Assembly: GCA_030425385.1 (NCBI GenBank)
Contig: JAUIAH010000011.1
Location: 124,001-188,000, forward strand
Origin: Verrucomicrobiia bacterium
GTDB taxonomy: Bacteria > Verrucomicrobiota > Verrucomicrobiia > Verrucomicrobiales > DEV007
Length of the DNA stretch: 64,000 bases
Direction of reading: 5' to 3'
The notes under the pieces are model-generated. The model did no database searches. It was not told the DNA's origin and saw only the letters and a program-made list of their open reading frames with translations. Numbering within the stretch: the first letter of the stretch is position 1; every line of letters starts with the position of its first letter. The translations under genes and the position numbers were made by a program. This document shows positions 20,201 to 28,647 of the stretch, in pieces.

Positions 20201-20691
20201 GTGCGCCCCTGCACCTTCTCTACCAAGCTCGACGCGATTGGCTCGTCGCCAAGTTTGTCTCCACCGGATGGCTGGACAAGCTCGCGCGTCGACAACAGGA
20301 AATCATTATCACGGCCCTGGCAGGTGTTTATAAACTGAGCGGCGTTGATCTGGTCGATGAACAATTGAAGGATAAACTGAATCACCCCACTCTTCTCTAT
20401 CACCTACGCTTTAATGACATTGAAGTTTGGCCTGGGGATCAGCCATCCATGCCCGTGACCTATCCACTGCGTAGCTGGGGGATGCTTCGCCCTCAACCTG
20501 CTACCCTAGCAAAGTCGCTTCGTTTCCCCGCCGTTCCGATCAAACAACTCGTCTATGCCGAGCAAGACATTCCTTGGCATGCCTGGGTGGATCACTGGGA
20601 AGAACGCCCGGAATCATCCGAAGATCGTACCGTGTTGGATGCCGCGCTCCATTGGCTTCCACCCACACGGCATGACTGGTCAGGCATCTGA
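17236..20691 (+). CDS. Large membrane protein of unknown function (1151 aa)
   Basis: Not recognised. The start is uncertain: TTG 17236 or GTG 17245. Residues 1-540 are soluble, basic and helical (Arg-rich, many Leu heptads). About six membrane segments follow: near 542 (FLIKFLVVPFVGAYMILEMF), 600 (LWPAVLLLGAFITGLLY), 670, 697, 780 (ACLGAIWSVVAYVIRAVVTLLV) and 840 (LTVAGFIVMVLPGVAGFLVW). Residues from about 865 form a second soluble domain. There is no signal peptide at the N-terminus. Monocistronic, flanked by a divergent gene on the left and a convergent gene (5-nt gap) on the right. The topology suggests a scaffold or transporter-like protein; no function can be assigned. Confidence 0.85.
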   Translation: MPRVSESPKSVIIEPSGSGPSPLVLVVLPRIVDLVIQQDRDLAPAFFSQHRSSYALRRERLLEIVDLDEIGLDDKVELPPEVVLVSQPRQRRIVGREQTPEWRQWRLAASALAILRFDEARANGTLTTSRVHERIETIGHDTFAEIEAVLRRELRLFEDDDLVRVYAEFVTLHSGLSTFAPHALDVFFPSLAGRHHLIAERMFADVHWKAILEEVRPRDAALPIVPTQSEHEAAAAEDEALESPLPPLRPNARRFESLMKWGESTLDRGNAVVSAILFRRAGRLAPDQQRAERAEQSSHNVIQGLVSRLQKALAFDEQQAQAWSLSLADLFRHSSRGFWNTNKRLLYDLQKVCVAYERPSSTIDLFGYLRSFGRRPLKRPLPNQREVLMSKQLRSATSRLAKARLTSSQRATLSKLLREAADSAEAQLRRHLRIRIARSLNAKGLQPENIPEKVARSKLIEELLDVIVSRGHLNMGDVRDAISRSQLKLSDLRARELWEGDAILRADRRLSRLLDGVYRSGEFYLRGLQWLSSLGFGRSQGRFLIKFLVVPFVGAYMILEMFDKLWKVFSGSPSILSYRTSIPEGWFPEPLNSASFSNLWPAVLLLGAFITGLLYAPAFRQSVWLVTQTTFRLLKHVVIDGPRWILSLKWARWILRSRLAKAVRRYVAAPMIPAVVIYLIATLALDFNRYTAVGTFVVIFAAINFFLNSSAGRRFEEYVGAWAARTWYQFRVQVIRSLFDAIMGFFRQLLEFTERVLYAIDEWLLFKTGENRFTFWIKACLGAIWSVVAYVIRAVVTLLVEPQINPIKHFPVVTVSHKLLLPTQPFLAKSLAPALGNPMALTVAGFIVMVLPGVAGFLVWELKSNWRLYRGNRDATLKPAAVGPHGESFSRLLKPGFHSGMVGKLYGKMRRTERQVSDWQRRQTLATVQHKLHHVEVAVRHFIEREFFGLLRHYPETKSLHLEVSEVRLLPNAIRVRLILGGQDFWKHSAPLHLLYQARRDWLVAKFVSTGWLDKLARRQQEIIITALAGVYKLSGVDLVDEQLKDKLNHPTLLYHLRFNDIEVWPGDQPSMPVTYPLRSWGMLRPQPATLAKSLRFPAVPIKQLVYAEQDIPWHAWVDHWEERPESSEDRTVLDAALHWLPPTRHDWSGI

Positions 20692-20696
20692 TCGCC

Positions 20697-23600
20697 TCAA
20701 ATCCCGGGCCACTTGGTGCATTCAGACGTATCCCCGGCTTTCGCGTTTCCGTTCGACGCATTCTCCAAGGATTCCGCAATTCCAATGAAACAATCGTAGA
20801 TCTGCTCGCCGACTTTCTTGCCATATTTCCGGGCCCTCTTTGCGATCTTTAGCGTGAATCCATAGTTGGAAGCAGCCACATTGCCGGAAGGATCCGTGTA
20901 ATTCACGGGATCATTCTTCGCATAGCGATAGAGATTACTGTCTCCCCCGTCGTATCCCAGCGGATCTTCTGACAGAAAGCGACCGAGCACCGGATCAAAG
21001 TAGCGAGCCCGGTGATAGTAGAAACCCGTCACCTCGTCGAATAAGCGCCCCGTGAATCGTAGCGTTCCTGCATCCCCAGGATTGGTTTCCGTAAGATTCA
21101 CCACGTTGCCAAAGGCATCGTAGTCCATTCGCGCCAACACCGTGCCTACATCATCCAGCACTTGTCGCACGGAATCCTGATGATCCGTCAGAAACCAATG
21201 TATTCCTGTATCAGCCGTCCATTTCCCATAGAAACGATCCATCGTATCCGGGTCGTGCAGATACATGGCGGTCGGCGTCGGATCTACTCCTGTGAATTCG
21301 AAATACGGCATTTCTTCGATTCCGTAATACGTCCAGGTCGTCGTGCCATTCACTGTTCGGCCAATCTGCAAATCCCGGTAGTCATATTGATAGCCCACGG
21401 TCTCGGTGGCCGCCGCCCCCACGGACGGACGACGTTCCACGGATACCAGGCGATTACGATAGTCCCATGCAAGGTCCATGATTTCTCCCGTCACGGTATC
21501 ACGACGCTGAATGAGATTTCCTTCGTGGTCCCAATCGTATTCGAAATCCCCCGCCTCTGAAATCCGATTTCCCACGGTCACGGTGTGACTCGTTCGGTTG
21601 CCATTGAGATCCACAGAATACATCTCATCGGCACGTTGAGAATGCGAGACAGCCGTCAATTGCCCTTGCGCTCCATACTGATACGTCGCGAGATTGAAGC
21701 CGTCATCTTCAGAGGCCACATGGCGTTCCGCATTCCGCGTGTAAGTCCATAATCCCTGCGTAGGCAAGGTCACCCCCAATGCATCTTCATGATGAATGGT
21801 CAGCGGTTGTCCCGTCAGATCCCAGGTGAAACCGGTCGCGCCAATGAAATGGTGATCCCCTCCAAAGCGATGCTTATATCGGCGCCACTCATTGGGCAAT
21901 CCACCCAAGACGCGCTCGATCTCCAAACGCGCGCTCACATCGTTGCCGGGAGTGATCCATTTGATCAGGCCCACATTGCCTCGGGAATCCCGAGCATACT
22001 CAAAGTGCGCTGATGCATGTGAGACCTTAATGAGTTCCGTAACATTGGCATAGAAGTAACTCACTGCCTGCTTGCTCATTCCGGGAAAGGTCACGTCGAG
22101 TCCTGTCACATTCACGTTCCCTAAACTGCGAAAGTCGTATCGCAGATCTCCATCGATCACGGCGGCCAATCGTTGGAAACGATTGTATTCAAAGACGATT
22201 TCTCGGATCACGGAATCGTCATTGGGATCATGCCACCGCTCTGCCGTCATGCGATTCAAGCCATCGTATTCAAATGTCCGCTTCCGCCCATTACGATCCA
22301 CTGATTGGATCCGATTCCCAGCGAGATCATAGAGATGGGTGATGGATCGTCCGTGAGCATCCGTGTAGGACAGCAAGCGATCATTGGCGTCATAGGTCAT
22401 GACACTCATATTCCCAAGAGGATCGGTGACACTAATCCGATTGCCATCCGCATCGTAAGTGTAGGCAGTCGTGGCCCCACCGATCGACTCCTCCGTCAAT
22501 TGGCCTTCTGCATTGAACTGATAGTCTCGTTCCATCCCGCCACGACTCGTGCTCGACTTCAATTCGCCGTTCTCTAACTCAACCACAGTCGAGTTTCCAT
22601 AAGGATCCATCTCTTCGACGAGACGCCCGGCAGCGTCAAACTTATACGTTGTTTGACCACCATAGGTATTGATAAATTGCTCTGGGAGTCCACTGGCAGC
22701 ATCATAGATCAGCTGAGACGCCTGCCCATCTTGCGAAAGGATCTCGTCGATCTGCCCAAAGGCTCCTCCATAACGATAGGCGGTGAACACTCCTTCAGCA
22801 TTCGTCTGAGAGGCCACGGATCCAAAGTCGTCATAAGTGTAGAGGATCTCGTCGTTACCACCCACATTATGGATGATCACTTGGTTCTTATCATTGTAAG
22901 TATAGACATCTCCATGAAGATTCGGTCCAGTCCGCTTTGTGATCTTATTGGCATCGTTGTATTCCCAATCCGTGCGATTTCCAAGGGGCGGATTCATTCG
23001 CGTTGGATTGCCATTGGAATCATATTGGTAAGTCGTCGTGTGCCCACGTGGATCCGTGATAGCGGTTTCCAGATCGGGATGCTCCGGGTCCTCATACGCA
23101 TAGGTGGTCACTCCTCCGAGCGAATCCTCCTCACTGATCACATTTCCACGCGCATTATACTGAATGGTCGTGATATCGCCGCGATAATTCGAAAGCGTCC
23201 CCATGAACCCGCCGAGATCCCACGTTTGTTCACTACGGTTGCCATTCTCATCAATAATGGCGGCCAATCGCCCCTCCGCATCATACTCATACTGAACACC
23301 TGTCCGTCCCAAAGGATCAATGATCTCATCGAGATAGTGTGCGGGGTCGGCATGATAAGTCAGCGTAACCTCCACGCCAGAGGGGTCTGTCACGGAGATC
23401 AGCTCACCTAAACCATTGTATCCATACTCCCAGGTCATGCCTCCAGGATCCGAGATCCCAATGATCCGCCCGGAGGCATCCCGTTCGAAATCCACGGAAA
23501 CACCGCTGCTGTGTGCCACGCCATCCTTCGTGAAGATCAATTGATTGCCATGATCATCATTCACCGCGACCAGGCCGTCTTGCTCGTGGTAAGTGTAGCG

Positions 23601-26600
23601 CAAACCTTCCTTGGTGGTGAGAATGAAGACGTCAGGGTTGTAAGCCAGTCCAAATAAGGACAACACCGCATCGCCGTTATCCGCCTGACTCAAGAAACCC
23701 GCATCTCCCTCTGGTACGCTCAAGTGTTCATAAACGCCTGGATCAGGCTCGAACACAGCGCGATAGGATGCTCCCAGAAACGTATTCTGCGCCAACTCCA
23801 ATCTGAAGGTGAATCCAATCCGGCGTCCATCGGGCGCATTCAGATACACACGCGTCCCGTCACGATACGCATTCGTGGCAAAGATCGCCCCATGATCCGG
23901 GACGGTCTCATTGACCTCGGGAGATGCATAACCAATCCGCCACCCATACCCGAAGTCTCCTGAAGTATCCGTATCAAAGCTGTCATACACGCGTTTGATC
24001 TCAATCGGGATGCCTGCCAGGGGTACCACCATATCGGTGAATTCCGTTCGCAAACGTCCTAATTTGGCATTGCCACCCACATTGATGACCACTCCTTCCG
24101 TCCATCCAAGACCCAAATCATTCCACGCAGTCACCTTCATTACGTATTGATCATTAGGCAGCAAGGTGGGATCAAGCGTGGTCAAGAGGGATCCGGTTGG
24201 CATCGCCTCTGATCCCTCCGCGAGTCGCGTCAATGCAGCGTCATCGATATCCGCAAGATCGTCGAGATTAAGATCACTGGATTTCCCAATCTCCACATAC
24301 CACTCGCGAAGCGGATGAAGCGATTGGATACTCCCAACAAGATCCGTGAGATAGGTGATGTCAGCATTCGGTTCAGGAGCCGTGAGCTCGATCTGTGGAA
24401 AGAGATCAGCGCCACTCACGCGCACGCCGATCGTGTGCCCACTATAGGCGGTCACTCCCCCTGAACTAGCAGAAACCCGCACGAAATAGATGCCGTCCGC
24501 CAAACTATCGGCAGGAATCGTCGCCACAGCTCCCTGCTCCACCGGCCCATTTCCCTGCGCAAGAAGCTGATAATCGGCGTCGGGAACACTCATGGCATAG
24601 GGATCGATCGCATCCACCGGAGCGAGGTGACATTGCCAGGCATCGACCTGAATGCCAGTAATCCTCGCGATCAAGGACGTATCCCCTTCGACTATCTTGC
24701 CAGCGCCCGGGCTCTCTATCACAATGGTAGGTGCACCTGCTTCGCGCTCTTGCAGCGAGGGCGACCCTGGTACATCTGGCAGGGAGCCATCAGCATTGCG
24801 GATGGCGATCGTCAGGGATTGCTCGGTCGTCTGGCCTGCGGCGTCGGTCGCCGTTGCCGAGATGACCAGGTCCCCTGGATAGGGAGGTGTGATCGTGGCG
24901 CGGCCGTCACCATCAAGCGCGACAACGGCACCATTTACCGTCATGGAAACCGTCGGTATCCCAAGATCATCCACGCCGCTGACCTGTACCACGATAGGAT
25001 CACCAGCATTGGCGGTGCCGGACTCGGTGGTCACATACACTCTCGGCGGCAGATCACGTCCCAGCCGCCCGAAGTCCACGCCCGCGACATTCTCTTGTTC
25101 GCCAATCGTGACCACATGGAAGTGATTACTTGTGGGGCGATAATGGATGGCTTCCGTTCCCACCCATTCAAATCCGGGAATGCGTCCCGCATTGTTGAGG
25201 CTAATCAGCCGTATCACTTGAACCGGATCGTGCAGATCGAAGCGATCGAGATCGATCCCGATATTGCCGTACTCGCCAATGATGCCAACGAAATGCAAAT
25301 CGTCAGCGGTGGCTCCCACATACAATTCGGCCATCTCTCCGGCATCCTGATTGGCTCCCAGAGTCACTATTTGGAAATCATATCCAGGCCCATTGATGAT
25401 CTGTTCATCTTCGAACTTGAGAGTGACGGCGGATTGATTGGATATCGTCACGAATTCCGTCGTGCTCATGACACCCGCTGGCGGTGTAGCCGCACGTTGG
25501 CCAATCGGTTTGAGAAGAATCTCGGGATCCACCACTTGAGCACTTTTGAATACATCAATGAAAGGTATTTCCCAGGGATCCGCCAGGATGCCATAGGGCT
25601 CGGGAAAGGATCCCTCTCCCGAGTGCTCAAAGGAAACCACAGTATCTGGCAGTCCATCCGGCGTCTCTGGAAATCCCCCAGGAAAAGTCTGAATCCAGCC
25701 GAGTGGCAACTCTTGACGCACATGATAGGTGCCCGGCGCGATATTCGGAAATTCAAAGTGGCCATTCGCGTCCGCTTCTTGAGTGGGTTCTGTCGCGTCT
25801 CGCATGCCGTTGAAGTTGAGATCAAGAAAGAGCACCGCTCCGGGTACCGCCGGATCACCGGCCACTGATCCATCCTCGTTCTCATCGCGAGAAACGCGCC
25901 CTGCAATACTACCCCCCATGACATTGGGCACCAAGGGATCCGTTCCCATCGTCAAGACCTCAAGCCCATCATCATAAGTGTCATTGTCCGTGTCTTTGAC
26001 GTCCGCATTCGTGCCTAACAGAACAATCTCCTCGACATCCGAAAGGCCATCGCGATCAGAATCGATCGCTGGCAACCCTCGGGCTCGAAAGAAGGCGCGA
26101 TCCAGGCTGACATCAGTGTCAGGGAATGGGATCAGCGCTTCGAAGAGTTCTCCCGTGCCCACGATGGGATCGCCTAGTGGATCCCACGTGACCAAGTCCA
26201 GGCTTTGATCGATCTCGATGGGAATCCCTGGTTGGCTCTGCCACTCAATCCACGAGCCATCCGTGAAATCAATGCCGGTAAATCCAAGATGGGAATCACC
26301 GTCCAAGGGATCGGTTCCAAAGCCATATTCCGACAACGTCGAGTAACCGTCTCCATCCAGATCAAGATCCCAAACTTCCGGAGTCAGCCCGTAGAATTGG
26401 AGCCAATAGGGAATCGCAGCGGCCGTGGCATTTGTCTCGCGAGGCTCCTCCGCGGGAAAGAGAAATGGCAAGACTTCCGGCAAACGCGATCGGAAGTTCT
26501 CTGGGGTATCCGATTGGCCTGCAGCATAGCGATAGCGCAGATCGTCGTCCACGACGTAGCGGCCAGTTGGTTTGCTCACAAGGTTATCCCGGATACCGCG

Positions 26601-27887
26601 AATGGTGGAGAACTGATTGGTACCACTATCAATGTAGAGGCGATGCTCTCGCTTCACTTCCATCCGCATGGCGCTCAAGAATCGCGCTTTGTTACTCATT
26701 GAAAGCGCCCCTACTCGACCGAACACATTGGGATAATCCCACCCCAAATAAAGTGCTAACAATCCCCCTAATTCATATCCAATAGCTCCTGTATTCTCCG
26801 GTCCTGACAGAATCCGATAGTTTGCCTGGAGGTGCGGAAGGAGCTCCAACCAAAGGAATTCAGCGAACACCTCAGCGATGCCGGTTTGGTTCGATGCCTT
26901 CTCTCCCAGCGGCACATAATGTTTCCACCGATCAACGAGCGATAGCGCGTCCACACCGACAACGATCGCTTCATGCATCTGTCCGGAGGCGATCAAGGCA
27001 CTGATCACCGTTCCATCTGGATCCAGTGCTTCCTGTGGATTGCTCGCATTGCCATCGACCGTCTGATCCTCCTCGAAGAGTCCCTGGCCATCCATGAAGA
27101 GGATCACGGGATAGTAACGGTCTGAGTGCTCTTCATAGCCTCGAGGCAAGAGGACTCGATAGGGCCTCGTCTCTTGCAAGATCGTGGAATCCAATGTCAG
27201 AGGCATCCCCTCGGCATCATCCCGCTGCGGTGAACTCACATGGCTTGCCGGCAGATAACCAAAGAGCTCTCCTCCCTGCACAAAGATAGCATCGAGCTTG
27301 GTGGCAAAGGTAGGATCATCCTCTGGCATGCCTCCGAGGGACGCGGGCTCACGTTCTGTTCCGGTGGCATTGGTGAAGAAGAACTCCACCTCGCGATGCG
27401 ATTCGCCGAAAGACGTGATTTCCCACCATTCGCCATTCTGAGCCAGTGAGAGTGTGGCAAATGCAGCGCCTTCGTCATGACGCCAATGCAGTTGAGGAGT
27501 CTCCAGCGCCCCCCGATAGTGCACCGCCTTGGTCGACGGCTCCAAAGCCACCGTCGAGGTGTTCCCCGTGATTGGGTCGGTCAAGGGTGTGCCATTGGTA
27601 GGATTTCCTACCGTGGAAGAGAAGACATTCCGTTGATAGAAGCGATAGGTGTAGGTTCGATTCACCGGCAACCGCACATCAATTTCCCAAATGCCCTCAG
27701 CGACCTGTACCAACTGAATGGCCTTGGTGATGTCATCACCGCCCAGCTCTTCAAGATCGCCTAAGACAAAGACCGCACCGGCCACCGTCGCCTCATGCCG
27801 AAACCGCACAGTCTCGTGGGTAAAGGCCTCCGCGTGAATGACGGCAGCCAGGAGAATGAGAAAAACAGGAACACGCGACAAATACAT
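20697..27887 (-). CDS. Giant Rhs/YD-repeat surface protein with degenerate esterase domain
   Basis: 2396 residues. A signal peptide (to HAEA) is followed by a starch-binding-like beta domain (about 22-120), an enterochelin-esterase-type alpha/beta-hydrolase domain (about 215-485), DSDRDGLSD calcium-type repeats, an SdrD-B-like domain (VPGAVLFLDLNFNGMRD), Ig-like domains, then about 1000 residues of YD repeats (LTYHADPAHY, TYAYEDPEH, WEYNDANKITKRTGP) and the Rhs core end (FTGRLFDEVTGFYYHRARYF, YRYAKNDPVNYTDPSGN). A C-terminal tip of about 60 residues follows. The hydrolase nucleophile motif GxSxG reads GYELG with Glu372, and the usual HN..W histidine region reads SDTPENF, so the domain is probably inactive. 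Rhs proteins build a shell around a C-terminal cargo; this one has no immunity gene downstream. Confidence 0.9.
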   Translation of the reverse strand: MYLSRVPVFLILLAAVIHAEAFTHETVRFRHEATVAGAVFVLGDLEELGGDDITKAIQLVQVAEGIWEIDVRLPVNRTYTYRFYQRNVFSSTVGNPTNGTPLTDPITGNTSTVALEPSTKAVHYRGALETPQLHWRHDEGAAFATLSLAQNGEWWEITSFGESHREVEFFFTNATGTEREPASLGGMPEDDPTFATKLDAIFVQGGELFGYLPASHVSSPQRDDAEGMPLTLDSTILQETRPYRVLLPRGYEEHSDRYYPVILFMDGQGLFEEDQTVDGNASNPQEALDPDGTVISALIASGQMHEAIVVGVDALSLVDRWKHYVPLGEKASNQTGIAEVFAEFLWLELLPHLQANYRILSGPENTGAIGYELGGLLALYLGWDYPNVFGRVGALSMSNKARFLSAMRMEVKREHRLYIDSGTNQFSTIRGIRDNLVSKPTGRYVVDDDLRYRYAAGQSDTPENFRSRLPEVLPFLFPAEEPRETNATAAAIPYWLQFYGLTPEVWDLDLDGDGYSTLSEYGFGTDPLDGDSHLGFTGIDFTDGSWIEWQSQPGIPIEIDQSLDLVTWDPLGDPIVGTGELFEALIPFPDTDVSLDRAFFRARGLPAIDSDRDGLSDVEEIVLLGTNADVKDTDNDTYDDGLEVLTMGTDPLVPNVMGGSIAGRVSRDENEDGSVAGDPAVPGAVLFLDLNFNGMRDATEPTQEADANGHFEFPNIAPGTYHVRQELPLGWIQTFPGGFPETPDGLPDTVVSFEHSGEGSFPEPYGILADPWEIPFIDVFKSAQVVDPEILLKPIGQRAATPPAGVMSTTEFVTISNQSAVTLKFEDEQIINGPGYDFQIVTLGANQDAGEMAELYVGATADDLHFVGIIGEYGNIGIDLDRFDLHDPVQVIRLISLNNAGRIPGFEWVGTEAIHYRPTSNHFHVVTIGEQENVAGVDFGRLGRDLPPRVYVTTESGTANAGDPIVVQVSGVDDLGIPTVSMTVNGAVVALDGDGRATITPPYPGDLVISATATDAAGQTTEQSLTIAIRNADGSLPDVPGSPSLQEREAGAPTIVIESPGAGKIVEGDTSLIARITGIQVDAWQCHLAPVDAIDPYAMSVPDADYQLLAQGNGPVEQGAVATIPADSLADGIYFVRVSASSGGVTAYSGHTIGVRVSGADLFPQIELTAPEPNADITYLTDLVGSIQSLHPLREWYVEIGKSSDLNLDDLADIDDAALTRLAEGSEAMPTGSLLTTLDPTLLPNDQYVMKVTAWNDLGLGWTEGVVINVGGNAKLGRLRTEFTDMVVPLAGIPIEIKRVYDSFDTDTSGDFGYGWRIGYASPEVNETVPDHGAIFATNAYRDGTRVYLNAPDGRRIGFTFRLELAQNTFLGASYRAVFEPDPGVYEHLSVPEGDAGFLSQADNGDAVLSLFGLAYNPDVFILTTKEGLRYTYHEQDGLVAVNDDHGNQLIFTKDGVAHSSGVSVDFERDASGRIIGISDPGGMTWEYGYNGLGELISVTDPSGVEVTLTYHADPAHYLDEIIDPLGRTGVQYEYDAEGRLAAIIDENGNRSEQTWDLGGFMGTLSNYRGDITTIQYNARGNVISEEDSLGGVTTYAYEDPEHPDLETAITDPRGHTTTYQYDSNGNPTRMNPPLGNRTDWEYNDANKITKRTGPNLHGDVYTYNDKNQVIIHNVGGNDEILYTYDDFGSVASQTNAEGVFTAYRYGGAFGQIDEILSQDGQASQLIYDAASGLPEQFINTYGGQTTYKFDAAGRLVEEMDPYGNSTVVELENGELKSSTSRGGMERDYQFNAEGQLTEESIGGATTAYTYDADGNRISVTDPLGNMSVMTYDANDRLLSYTDAHGRSITHLYDLAGNRIQSVDRNGRKRTFEYDGLNRMTAERWHDPNDDSVIREIVFEYNRFQRLAAVIDGDLRYDFRSLGNVNVTGLDVTFPGMSKQAVSYFYANVTELIKVSHASAHFEYARDSRGNVGLIKWITPGNDVSARLEIERVLGGLPNEWRRYKHRFGGDHHFIGATGFTWDLTGQPLTIHHEDALGVTLPTQGLWTYTRNAERHVASEDDGFNLATYQYGAQGQLTAVSHSQRADEMYSVDLNGNRTSHTVTVGNRISEAGDFEYDWDHEGNLIQRRDTVTGEIMDLAWDYRNRLVSVERRPSVGAAATETVGYQYDYRDLQIGRTVNGTTTWTYYGIEEMPYFEFTGVDPTPTAMYLHDPDTMDRFYGKWTADTGIHWFLTDHQDSVRQVLDDVGTVLARMDYDAFGNVVNLTETNPGDAGTLRFTGRLFDEVTGFYYHRARYFDPVLGRFLSEDPLGYDGGDSNLYRYAKNDPVNYTDPSGNVAASNYGFTLKIAKRARKYGKKVGEQIYDCFIGIAESLENASNGNAKAGDTSECTKWPGI

Positions 27888-27978
27888 GTCACGGATACCG
27901 CCCCTGCTTGGATTCCTTACGCCGCTTACTCAAGAAACTCGAGATTTCTTCGTTCGACCGTTGCTCCCTCGAAAGCAG

Positions 27979-28008
27979 AAACGCCGCCCTCAGCAAAGGG
28001 CGGCGTTT
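27979..28008 (-). terminator. Rho-independent-type terminator of the gsp operon
   Basis: AAACGCCGCCCT, six-base loop CAGCAA, AGGGCGGCGTTT: a perfect 12-bp, G+C-rich stem ending in three U on the minus strand, 33 bp beyond the gspG stop. It is the strongest hairpin I see in the window and separates the secretion operon from the Rhs gene. Confidence 0.85.
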
Positions 28009-28040
28009 CGCAAGAAATCAGCTGAGAATCGCCAAGCGAC

Positions 28041-28613
28041 CTACTGCCAGTTGGAGATCCAGGTATCCTCGTCTTCCTCTTGATCCGGCCGAGGCGTGGC
28101 CTCTGTCCAGATATCGAACGTGGTCTTGTTGAACGTTTGGTTGTTCTCGTCCCCACGCACGTAGTTGTAGGGCTGACGCCACGGATCCATCACATAGAAA
28201 TCCTCATGGACAAAACTGGACTTCTTGGAGCCAGCGAAGAGGGCATCTAGAATGACTTTGCCATCCTTGCCGACCTCCCCGGTAGAGGCCGTTGGTTGCA
28301 CACCATCGATCATATTCGTGCCATCACCCGACAGGGCTTGGTAGAGCATCTTGGCTTGATCAATGGGGTCCAGACTACCGCCCACGGGACGCGGGTAGTT
28401 TCCGTACTCCAACTTATACTGTTCCAGCCCCTCTTGGAGCGCTTGAATCTGTCCTTGCGCTTTCTTGCGCTTTGATTGCCTCGCGGCTCCCGAGGCCACC
28501 TGAGAGACCAAAGCCGCGAGCACGGCGATGATCATGATGACGACCAAGAGTTCGATCATCGTGAAGGCACGACGACCTTTGGAGGTGCGTTGTCTTTGTA
28601 TCTGAGCGATCAT
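28041..28613 (-). CDS. gspG: Type II secretion major pseudopilin
   Basis: 190 residues with a prepilin leader: basic MIAQIQRQRTSKGRRA, then FTMIELLVVIMIIAVLAALV with the cleavage point before Phe and the conserved Glu at +5. The residue before the cleavage point is Ala rather than the usual Gly, which prepilin peptidases tolerate. The C-terminal part (YGNYPRPVGG, FYVMDPWRQPYNYV) is the GspG globular domain. The pseudopilin forms the piston of the type II secretion system. It is the last gene of the operon, 34 nt after gspF. No prepilin peptidase gene is in the window. Confidence 0.93.
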   Translation of the reverse strand: MIAQIQRQRTSKGRRAFTMIELLVVIMIIAVLAALVSQVASGAARQSKRKKAQGQIQALQEGLEQYKLEYGNYPRPVGGSLDPIDQAKMLYQALSGDGTNMIDGVQPTASTGEVGKDGKVILDALFAGSKKSSFVHEDFYVMDPWRQPYNYVRGDENNQTFNKTTFDIWTEATPRPDQEEDEDTWISNWQ

Positions 28614-28647
28614 AGGCGAATAACAATAACGTTTCGGTTAGTAGGTT

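Noticed and set aside
24627-25868. 413-residue plus-strand ORF inside the Rhs gene
   Set aside because: Antisense to a well-supported coding frame; Ile/Arg/His-rich composition with no motif.
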